This document shows, piece by piece, positions 1-5,442 of a stretch of 11,243 bases of DNA. Origin of the DNA: an uncultured bacterium (GTDB lineage: Bacteria > Patescibacteriota > Minisyncoccia > Moranbacterales > GWC2-37-73). Made by a program: the position numbers and the translations under genes. Position 1 is the stretch's first letter, and every line of letters begins with the position of its first letter. The stretch spans positions 1 to 11,243 of the forward strand of contig CAIPMZ010000119.1 in assembly GCA_903866285.1 (NCBI GenBank), given 5' to 3'. The notes beneath the pieces were generated by a model that saw only the letters and a program-made list of their open reading frames with translations, was not told the origin of the DNA and did not search any database.

Positions 1-78
1 ACGTACTTTTTACTTTTTAGTTAAGCCTGCTAAAGTTTAGTAGTTGATTTAAATTTAATTAAAGTTGAAATAGAAAAA

Positions 79-666
79 ATGCTACCTAAAAAACAAAAAC
101 AAAAAAATATTTTATTTAAAAAAAAGAGCTGGAAAAAGGCGGGGTTTACCTTGGTGGAACTTTTGATTGTTGCGGCGATTGTTATCCTTATGACTGGCGC
201 CTTAATAAGTGTGGTTGTAAATAGTAATAAGGCGGCTACGGAAGTCGAAAGCGCGGCAGAACAATTAGTTTCAAAGCTTAAAAATCTCCAAAATAATGCC
301 GTTAATGGGGACATTAGTAATAATGGCTTAAATACGATTTGTAGTTTTAGTTTTTTTACCGGGTCAAGAGCTGAAACTGGCAATGATGCTGGTAGGTATG
401 CCTTGGTTGAAACTCCTTGCGCGCCAGGAGGAGTCTCAACGAGTGTGGTTGGGTTTTTAACTACTGGTGATAATAATAAAGTGACAGCTAGTGCTGCGAC
501 TGCTACCTTTAGCGTACCCTTCGGAGCTGTAAGTGGGTCTACCTTAGTAACTTTAACGGCTGGAGCGGAAAATTATTTTGTTTGTATCGCGGTTGGCGGT
601 TTGGTAAATGGTGTGGCTGGGCCTGGGCAGGCTAATATTTATGCCATGAAGGATGGTTGCCCGTAG
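79..666 (+). CDS. Type IV prepilin-like protein (GspH/FimT-like)
   Basis: A 195-residue protein with a class III (type IV prepilin) signal. It has a lysine-rich leader of 22 residues ending in Gly22, then FTLVELLIVAAIVILMTGAL, which starts the single hydrophobic helix of a pilin. Glu27 is the conserved Glu at mature position 5. In this family a membrane prepilin peptidase cuts after the Gly and methylates the Phe, and the mature protein is built into a pilus or pseudopilus. The rest is a Ser/Thr/Gly/Ala-rich globular part of about 145 residues with four cysteines (near TICSF, ETPCAP, YFVCIA and the C-terminal DGCP), which could form two disulfides outside the membrane. It is the first of three prepilin genes in a row. 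The GspH/FimT-like label is inferred from size and order. The prepilin call is very safe; the subtype is not. The ATG at 79 lacks a clear Shine-Dalgarno sequence. Confidence 0.9.
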   Translation: MLPKKQKQKNILFKKKSWKKAGFTLVELLIVAAIVILMTGALISVVVNSNKAATEVESAAEQLVSKLKNLQNNAVNGDISNNGLNTICSFSFFTGSRAETGNDAGRYALVETPCAPGGVSTSVVGFLTTGDNNKVTASAATATFSVPFGAVSGSTLVTLTAGAENYFVCIAVGGLVNGVAGPGQANIYAMKDGCP

Positions 667-868
667 ATAGTAATCAGTAATCAGTAATTAGTAACTAGTA
701 ACTGGTAGCTGGTAACTAGTAATTGGTAGCTGGTAACTAGTAATTGGTAGCTGGTAACTAGTAATTAGTAATTAGTAATTAGTAATTAGTAATTAGTAAT
801 TAGTAATTGGTAACTAGTAGGAAGTAAATAGCAAATAGTAAATAGTAAATGGTAATCAGTAACTGGGT
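667..868. repeat. Heptanucleotide repeat spacer (TAGTAAT family)
   Basis: The whole spacer between the first two prepilin genes is made of 7-base units: TAGTAAT, CAGTAAT, TAGTAAC, TGGTAGC and TGGTAAC. Seven exact TAGTAAT units stand in tandem at 759-807. Before them, three units combine into a 21-base higher-order repeat with two exact copies (716-736 and 737-757) and a partial copy at 701-715. After 808 the units drift to AAATAGT/AAATGGT forms. Unlike most spacers here, it has no mirrored second half. The same words, direct and inverted, occur inside ligA at 3961-4049. No gene was seen. Confidence 0.9.
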
Positions 869-1402
869 ATGAGGTTTATGTCAAAAAAAATGAAAAAAAA
901 TGAAAAAGGTTTTTCTTTGGTAGAAGTTTTATTCGCCCTCTTAGTGCTTACGGTAGGGATTACTAGTGTTTTGTTTATTATGGTTCGCAACATTAGAAAT
1001 TCCATTGAGGCGAAAGACCAAATTATCGCCGCCGAGCTTGTGCAGGAGGGGATGGAATTAGTACGAAATTTAAACGATAATAAATTTCTTACAAACGGAA
1101 CAGCATATCTTAATATGCGGGTAGACGCTACGGTAAGCGGTGGAATTTCAGTGATAAATTTTGTCGATGCTGGGACAGATTGGCGGTTATTTATAGTTAG
1201 TGGTGCTTATGCTCACTCCGGAGGTAGTGTGGGTACCGAGACTAAATTTTCTAGACGTATTGATGTGTTTGATAATTCAGTAACTAGCCAGCGAACTATT
1301 AGAAGCAGGGTTTCCTGGAATGGGCTAGGGACTATTCCCTCGTCTGTGAATTGTAATATTGCTAATCAATGCGCTAGTGCCGATTCAATTATCCCTTATT
1401 AA
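869..1402 (+). CDS. Type IV prepilin-like protein (PilV/GspI-like)
   Basis: A 177-residue protein with a short positive leader ending in Gly14, then FSLVEVLFALLVLTVGITSVL as the hydrophobic helix (about residues 15-40). Glu19 is the +5 Glu. The form SLVEVLFALLVLTVGI resembles the PilV/GspI group of minor pilins (typically LLEVLVAL-x-IL-x-IG). Minor pilins help start fibre assembly and sit at the tip. After the helix come an acidic stretch (IEAKDQIIAAELVQEGMELVRN), as in other PilV-like proteins, and a Ser/Thr/Gly-rich globular end with two cysteines (NCNIANQC). An alternative start is the ATG at 878 (Met4); both give the same mature protein. The downstream prepilin gene lies 146 bases away, with a structured repeat in the gap. 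Confidence 0.88.
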   Translation: MRFMSKKMKKNEKGFSLVEVLFALLVLTVGITSVLFIMVRNIRNSIEAKDQIIAAELVQEGMELVRNLNDNKFLTNGTAYLNMRVDATVSGGISVINFVDAGTDWRLFIVSGAYAHSGGSVGTETKFSRRIDVFDNSVTSQRTIRSRVSWNGLGTIPSSVNCNIANQCASADSIIPY

Positions 1403-1432
1403 ATTTATTATCTAGGATAAGGATTGAGGATA

Positions 1433-1535
1433 GCAAAAAAGGTTAATACCTCGAGACTTGTCCAACTTGGTAAGTTTCAGGCAAAATGGGTTGCTTGAGT
1501 CCAAAGTTTATAGAATTTATCTGGGGGTATTAAAT
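1433..1535 (+). repeat. Structured repeat element, copy A
   Basis: This segment aligns without gaps, at roughly three quarters identity over about 74 bases, with the reverse complement of 2229-2301; nearly all differences are transitions. It can fold. An outer stem pairs 1445-1456 with 1520-1531 (11 of 12 positions, counting G-U). A middle stem pairs AACTTGG (1464-1470) with CCAAAGTT (1501-1508, one bulge). An apical hairpin GCAA-AATGGG-TTGC spans 1481-1494. The same nested plan exists in copy B. It starts with CAAAAAAGG, so in the other direction the structure ends in a T run and could act as a terminator. It lies just upstream of the third prepilin gene. Function unknown. Confidence 0.7.
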
Positions 1536-1548
1536 ATTATTTTATTTT

Positions 1549-2127
1549 ATGTTAATTAAAAAAAAATTAAAAAAAATTAAAAAAAATTATCTGCAAAAAA
1601 AGAAGGGATTTACGCTGGTGGAAACGTTAGTTGCGATGCTACTTTTTACTTTGATTGTAGTGATGGTTTCAGGGGTGTTCATGACTTTTTTGAAAAATTA
1701 TGCGATAGTAAGAAATGTGCAAAGAAGTACTGAAAGTGCCCAGTTTGCGATGAATCTCATGGCTAAGACTATTCGAACTAGCCAGGTAGCAAATCTAGTA
1801 CAAGTAGCAGGGGCAACCCAACTCGATCTTTTTGATTTTTCCCAAAACGTCTGCCTGCGTTATGCCTCGACCGCGGATACAATTACCGTGACGTTTACGG
1901 ATGATAGCAATCCAGTTTCGATTACGGATTGTCATTTCGTCCCAGCACATTTACGTACAGCACAACAAATTACTGCGCCAGAGGTGGCAGTAAGCGGGTC
2001 TTTTACGATAGTGCCATCTATTGGTCCAAGCCGGGGGGCTGTTAGGATAATCCTTACTGCAGCTGAAGGTAATGCGGCATTGCGGATGCAGACTACGGTT
2101 TCTTTAAGGAATTTTGGAATTATTTAA
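1549..2127 (+). CDS. Type IV prepilin-like protein (PilW/GspJ-like)
   Basis: A 192-residue protein whose leader is almost all lysine (encoded by an A-rich run) and ends at Gly20, followed by FTLVETLVAMLLFTLIVVMVSG. Glu25 is the +5 Glu. The stretch after the helix (FMTFLKNYAIVRNVQRSTESAQFAMNLMAKTIRTS) has the long amphipathic form seen in PilW/GspJ-type minor pilins, where a near-constant region continues the N-terminal helix. The globular part has two cysteines (NVCLRY and TDCHF) that could pair. With the two genes before it, this makes an H-I/V-J/W-like minor pilin set, which suggests a tip complex rather than the major pilin. No assembly ATPase, platform protein or prepilin peptidase lies in the window. 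The gene is flanked by inverted copies of a structured repeat. Confidence 0.88.
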   Translation: MLIKKKLKKIKKNYLQKKKGFTLVETLVAMLLFTLIVVMVSGVFMTFLKNYAIVRNVQRSTESAQFAMNLMAKTIRTSQVANLVQVAGATQLDLFDFSQNVCLRYASTADTITVTFTDDSNPVSITDCHFVPAHLRTAQQITAPEVAVSGSFTIVPSIGPSRGAVRIILTAAEGNAALRMQTTVSLRNFGII

Positions 2128-2148
2128 GCTTGGTTTAAAAGTTGAAAA

Positions 2149-2302
2149 TAAAAGGGTATTAATACCCCAGGGCAAGCCTACCTGCCAGCTTGTCTGCCGA
2201 TAGGCAGGTGTAGGCAGGCCCTGGACCCCTTGGGCTCACGAGGCCTGTCTCGTCTGAGACTCGCCAAGGTGGACAAGCCTTGAGGTATCAACCTTTTTTG
2301 TT
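2149..2302 (-). repeat. Structured repeat element, copy B (with GC-rich insertion)
   Basis: This is an inverted, more GC-rich copy of the element at 1433-1535. The outer stem pairs 2162-2173 with 2277-2288 (11 of 12). A middle stem pairs CCTTGG (2228-2233) with CCAAGG (2264-2269). An apical hairpin ACGAG-GCCTGT-CTCGT spans 2238-2253. Compared with copy A it carries an extra GC-rich hairpin, CCTACCTGCC (2177-2186) pairing with GGCAGGTGTAGG (2203-2214, two-base bulge), with an inner CTGCC-GATA-GGCAG. On the + strand the structure ends with AACCTTTTTTG, so it may also work as the transcription terminator of the prepilin operon. A 14-base palindrome (GGGTATTAATACCC, 2154-2167) stands at its left edge. 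Confidence 0.7.
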
Positions 2303-2317
2303 ATCGTCGCTCGCTGC

Positions 2318-2341
2318 GAAATGAAAGAGTACTTTCATTTC
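2318..2341. other. Perfect 10-bp hairpin upstream of ligA
   Basis: GAAATGAAAG and CTTTCATTTC flank a four-base loop (AGTA). No T run follows, so it is not a standard terminator. It lies between the structured repeat and the ligA start, in the probable ligA leader or promoter region. Confidence 0.5.
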
Positions 2342-2396
2342 TCTCACTACGCTAGATAATAAATTTAGACTAAGCGCATAAACAGGCTTTGAATTT

Positions 2397-4910
2397 ATGG
2401 ATAAGTTGGAGGCGCAAAATAGAATAGAAAAACTTCGTCGGGAAATTAATCGCCATCGGTATGCTTATCACGTCTTAGATGCACCGGAAATTTCTGATCA
2501 AGCGTATGATGGACTTTTTAACGAATTACTGACGCTGGAAAAAACCTATCCAGCGTTTTTTTCGTCGACTTCGCCAACTCAGCGCGTTGGCGATAAGCCC
2601 CTAAAAGCTTTTAAAAAAGTTCGCCACGCGAAAGCGCAGTGGTCTTTTGATGATATTTTTAATTTTGAGGAATTAAAAGCTTGGGAAGAGAAAACCCAAA
2701 GAGCAATAACCAAAATACAAGAAACAAATTCCAAACAAATTCCAAATTCAAAATCCAAAATTCCAAAGGAAATTCAAAAATCTCACCCAATGGGTGAATT
2801 TCAAATTTCAAAAAAGATAAGCGATTTAAATGTTTCACTTTCCACGCCTCACTTTCCACGGCTTGAATATTGTTGTGAACTAAAGATTGATGGACTGAAA
2901 ATGATTTTAACTTATGAAAATGGGATTTTAAAGACGGGCGCAACTAGAGGTGACGGTACGGTGGGTGAGGAGGTAACGGGAAATTTAAAAACTATTCAAA
3001 GTGTGCCACTAGAGCTGAATGAAAAAATTGACGCGGTGGTCGTGGGCGAATGTTGGCTTTCGAAAAAAGAACTCGCCAGAATTAATCGCGAGCGCTCAGC
3101 AAAAGGCGAAGCGGTCTTTGCTAATACCCGAAACGCGGCGGCCGGTTCAATCAGGCAACTCGACGCTAAAATTGCGGCGAAGCGGAAATTGGATAGTTTT
3201 ATTTATGATCTAGATGAAATCCAGTCACCAGTCATTAGTCATCAGCCATTGGTAAGCATAAACAAGGAGATAAAGGGAGCAAAAGGCGAGAGCGAGGAGC
3301 TTGGGGAAATCGAAATAGGGAAGGAAAATTTCCTGGGGACTAAGTCCCCAGCTGGGGACTTAGTCCCCAGGAAATTTCCTCAGACGCAGGTGGAGGAGTT
3401 GGAGTTGCTAAAAAAATTAGGGTTTAAGGTTAATCCGCATTTTAAACTTTGTCGTTCGATTAAGGAGGTACAGGAATTCTATGAAAGTTGGACGGTTCGA
3501 AAAGATCAGCAGGACTATGAAATTGATGGGATTGTGATTAAAATTAATTCTCAGCAATTGCAAGATGAATTAGGTTATACTGGTAAAGCCCCAAGGTGGG
3601 GAATTGCTTATAAATTTCCAGCCCAGCAAGTAACGACCGTGGTTGAAAAAATTGATATCCAAGTAGGCCGCACGGGCGCGCTAACACCGGTTGCCCATCT
3701 TCGTCCTGTGCGTGTAGCAGGCTCGCTGGTGAGCCGGGCAACCCTTCATAACGAGGATGAGATAAATAGGCTTGACGTAAGAATTGGTGACACGGTAGTC
3801 ATTCAGAAAGCTGGAGACGTCATTCCAGAGGTAGTTAGTGTCTTAAAAAACCTGCGAACTGGCAAAGAGCAAAAATTCCAGATGCCAAAAACTTGTCCAA
3901 TTTGTGGCGGAAGAGTAGAAAGGCAGGAAACAGTAGCCAAGAAACAAAAAACAAAAAAGGGTAGTAATCAGTCACTAGCAATCAGTAATCAGGAAATAAA
4001 GGAAGATATCGATTCTGAGTTACTAGTTACTGAGTACCAGTTACCAGAGTTTAGTGCGGCGCATTATTGTTTAAATCCAAAATGCTTTGCCGTGGAGATG
4101 GGTCAGCTTATCCATTTCGTCAGTAAAAAAGGCTTTAACATTGTGGGCTTTGGGGAAAGTATCGTTGAGCGATTAATGAGCGAGGGAATTATTTCAAACT
4201 TCGCGGATATTTTTGATTTAAAAGTCGGCGACCTGGAACCACTGGAAAGATTTGCCGAAAGGTCAGCGGAAAAATTAGTTAGTTCAATTGAAAAAAGTAA
4301 AAAAATAACTTTAGAAAAGTTTTTATACGCGCTGGGGATTAGGCATGTGGGCGAAGAGACGGCCGTATTAATCGCTAAGGCGATTAATACGGAATTTTCA
4401 ATTTTCAATTTTCAATTTTCAATTAATGAAAAAAAATCAAATGCTTTAATGAATAAAGAAAATAGAATTCAAAGTTTGGGGGAGGTGGTGGAAATTTTTC
4501 CACAAGTCACGGTGGAGCAGTGGGAGGCTGTGAAGGGGATTGGGGGAAAATCGGCGGAAAGTTTAGCGGGGTGGTTTGCGGATGAGAAAAATTTAGCCCT
4601 GCTGCGAAAAATGGAAACCTTGGGGGTTGACATTGATAATACAGAACATGGAACATGGAACATAGAGCAAGGAGAAAATACTAAGCTAGCTGGTCTAACT
4701 TTTGTGCTGACGGGGCATTTGGCAGGCTTTACAAGAGGCGTTGCAAAAGATATGATAAGAAAAGCAGGCGGAAGCGTTTCCGCTTCGGTTAGTAAAAATA
4801 CCGACTACGTTTTAGCTGGAGCCGAGGCGGGCAGTAAACTGCAAAAAGCCCAGCAGTTAGGAATTAAAGTAATTGGAGAAGAAGAGCTCAGAGGGATGAT
4901 TAATCAATAA
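2397..4910 (+). CDS. ligA: NAD-dependent DNA ligase LigA, with in-frame repeat insertions
   Basis: Seals nicks in duplex DNA using NAD+, in replication and repair. The usual domain order is visible. The N-terminal Ia region contains YHVLDAPEISDQAYD. The adenylation domain has the active-site motif ELKIDG (Lys163), then GATRGDGTVGEEVT and ANTRNAAAGSIRQ. The OB fold includes VGRTGALTPVAHL. A Cys4 zinc finger follows (Cys500, Cys503, Cys558, Cys563), then helix-hairpin-helix repeats (about 580-730) and a C-terminal BRCT domain (about 763-837, LAGLTFVLTGHL...GGSVSASVSKNTDYVLAG). At 837 residues it is about 165 longer than typical LigA (about 670). The excess falls in low-complexity segments at about 104-152, 275-330, 511-548, 665-700 and 748-760. 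Each is encoded by repeat DNA like that in nearby spacers. All motifs are intact, so the enzyme is probably active. The start has no strong ribosome site. Confidence 0.96.
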   Translation: MDKLEAQNRIEKLRREINRHRYAYHVLDAPEISDQAYDGLFNELLTLEKTYPAFFSSTSPTQRVGDKPLKAFKKVRHAKAQWSFDDIFNFEELKAWEEKTQRAITKIQETNSKQIPNSKSKIPKEIQKSHPMGEFQISKKISDLNVSLSTPHFPRLEYCCELKIDGLKMILTYENGILKTGATRGDGTVGEEVTGNLKTIQSVPLELNEKIDAVVVGECWLSKKELARINRERSAKGEAVFANTRNAAAGSIRQLDAKIAAKRKLDSFIYDLDEIQSPVISHQPLVSINKEIKGAKGESEELGEIEIGKENFLGTKSPAGDLVPRKFPQTQVEELELLKKLGFKVNPHFKLCRSIKEVQEFYESWTVRKDQQDYEIDGIVIKINSQQLQDELGYTGKAPRWGIAYKFPAQQVTTVVEKIDIQVGRTGALTPVAHLRPVRVAGSLVSRATLHNEDEINRLDVRIGDTVVIQKAGDVIPEVVSVLKNLRTGKEQKFQMPKTCPICGGRVERQETVAKKQKTKKGSNQSLAISNQEIKEDIDSELLVTEYQLPEFSAAHYCLNPKCFAVEMGQLIHFVSKKGFNIVGFGESIVERLMSEGIISNFADIFDLKVGDLEPLERFAERSAEKLVSSIEKSKKITLEKFLYALGIRHVGEETAVLIAKAINTEFSIFNFQFSINEKKSNALMNKENRIQSLGEVVEIFPQVTVEQWEAVKGIGGKSAESLAGWFADEKNLALLRKMETLGVDIDNTEHGTWNIEQGENTKLAGLTFVLTGHLAGFTRGVAKDMIRKAGGSVSASVSKNTDYVLAGAEAGSKLQKAQQLGIKVIGEEELRGMINQ
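2728..2872. repeat. Repeat-derived insert 1 inside ligA
   Basis: Low-complexity DNA built on AAATTCC/AAATTCA/AAATCCA words (2728-2785), then TCACCC-AAT-GGGTGA, a 6-bp hairpin, with GAATTTCAAATTTC words after it. A 12-base direct repeat, TCACTTTCCACG, follows with a 14-base period (two heptads). It encodes about residues 110-156, between the Ia region and the KxDG motif, where the family normally has a short linker. Confidence 0.7.
3219..3256. repeat. Repeat-derived insert 2 inside ligA (heptads)
   Basis: A short run of 7-base units: CCAGTCA, CCAGTCA, TTAGTCA, TCAGCCA, TTGGTAA. It encodes residues about 275-286 (QSPVISHQPLVS), in the linker between the adenylation core and its last part. The units resemble the TAGTAAT family of the first spacer. 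Confidence 0.65.
3322..3380. repeat. 52-base perfect palindrome inside ligA
   Basis: Bases 3326-3351 are the exact reverse complement of 3352-3377, with no loop. Each arm also contains a near-perfect smaller palindrome, CTGGGGACT-A/T-AGTCCCCAG. One extra A on the left (3325) interrupts a further 3-base match on each side. It keeps the ligase frame open and encodes about residues 310-329 (NFLGTKSPAGDLVPRKF). It is much more GC-rich than the AT-rich repeats around it, so it looks like a separate inserted element. Confidence 0.9.
3961..4049. repeat. Repeat-derived insert 3 inside the LigA zinc finger
   Basis: The left part holds AGTAATC-AGTCACT-AGCAATC-AGTAATC units. After a short unrelated middle, the right part holds the inverted words GTTACTA, GTTACTG, AGTACCA, GTTACCA. 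It is thus a small inverted-repeat element of the same family as the spacer at 667-868. It encodes residues about 522-551, between Cys503 and Cys558, stretching a gap that is about 14 residues in E. coli LigA to 54. Confidence 0.8.
4392..4424. repeat. Repeat-derived insert 4 inside ligA (TTTTCAA heptads)
   Basis: Four tandem heptads of the TTTTCAA type encode FSIFNFQFSI (about residues 667-676) inside the helix-hairpin-helix domain. The same unit fills the spacers directly after ligA and after gatA. Confidence 0.8.
4640..4668. repeat. Repeat-derived insert 5 inside ligA (GGAACAT heptads)
   Basis: Tandem AGAACAT, GGAACAT, GGAACAT units encode TEHGTWNI (about residues 749-756) in the linker just before the BRCT domain. 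Confidence 0.7.
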
Positions 4911-5030
4911 TTTTCAATGATCAATTATCAATTTTCATTTAATTTTCAATAATCAATTTTCAAAATTAAAACATTGGAAATTGTGAATTGATTGTAAATT
5001 GGAAATTGTAAATTGAAAATTTCTTAAGAT
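4911..5030. repeat. Heptad inverted-repeat spacer between ligA and gatC
   Basis: The left half is made of NNNNCAA units (TTTTCAA, TGATCAA, TTATCAA, TAATCAA). After a middle reading AAAACATTGGAAATTG, the right half carries the same units as reverse complements (TTGTGAA, TTGATTG, TTGTAAA, TTGGAAA, TTGAAAA). The whole spacer can therefore pair with itself as a long imperfect hairpin. No gene, promoter or Shine-Dalgarno sequence could be picked out of it. Confidence 0.85.
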
Positions 5031-5318
5031 ATGTTATCACAAGCAGAAATTGAAAATATTGCAACCTTAGCGAGGATTGGCCTTGCTGAAAAAGACGTTG
5101 AAAAATACCAACATGACCTGTCGGGAATTTTGGATTATTTTAAAAAACTAGACGAAGTCGACGTGACAGGGATTGAGCCGATCGGGCATATTACTGGGAT
5201 GACGAATACTTTTCGCAGCGACAAGCAAGTTGATTTCGGAGATCTTGGGAAACAAGCGCTTTTGAGAAATGTGCCGGAGGAAAGGGAAGGGTATCTAAAG
5301 GTTAAGTCTGTTTTATGA
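5031..5318 (+). CDS. gatC: Asp-tRNA(Asn)/Glu-tRNA(Gln) amidotransferase subunit C
   Basis: A 95-residue protein of normal GatC length. GatC wraps around GatA and GatB in the GatCAB complex, which amidates mischarged Glu-tRNA(Gln) and/or Asp-tRNA(Asn) in organisms lacking GlnRS or AsnRS. Family features are visible: an N-terminal helix with IENIATLARIGLAEKDVEKY, then LSGILDYFKKLDEVDVTGIEPIGHITGMTNTFRSD and a C-terminal tail ending EREGYLKVKSVL (family form: f-x-VP-x-vl). The start at 5031 fits the family N-terminus, although no Shine-Dalgarno sequence precedes it. It ends in TGA, at the expected family length. gatA follows after a 124-base repeat spacer; gatB is not in the window. Confidence 0.95.
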   Translation: MLSQAEIENIATLARIGLAEKDVEKYQHDLSGILDYFKKLDEVDVTGIEPIGHITGMTNTFRSDKQVDFGDLGKQALLRNVPEEREGYLKVKSVL

Positions 5319-5442
5319 AATTAAATTATTAATTTTGAATTTTGAATTTTGAATCAAATCTGAATGAATTAATGTTTTAAAAATTAAGACATTAAAAATT
5401 CATTTAAAATTCAAAATTGGAAATTCAAAATTTTATTCTATA
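5319..5442. repeat. Heptad inverted-repeat spacer between gatC and gatA
   Basis: The left half holds TTTTGAA units (about 5332-5352), and the right half holds the reverse complements (TTCAAAA, about 5407-5431). The inner part is also palindromic: AATGAATTAATGTTTTAA on the left against TTAAGACATTAAAAATTCATT on the right. An AATTGGAAATTC word lies in the right arm. The layout matches the spacers after ligA and gatA. Confidence 0.85.

Noticed and set aside
1433..2302. Insertion sequence with transposase flanked by terminal inverted repeats
   Set aside because: The repeats are inverted, but the gene between them is a prepilin; no transposase is present, so it is reported only as a structured repeat pair.
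2659..4663. Minus-strand and alternate-frame open frames inside ligA
   Set aside because: They lie within the coding frame of a clear LigA and show low-complexity or shadow-like sequences.
5316..5318. Recoding of TGA as an amino acid (code 25 or 4)
   Set aside because: gatC ends at TGA at the usual family length, and no gene contains an in-frame TGA; standard bacterial code fits.
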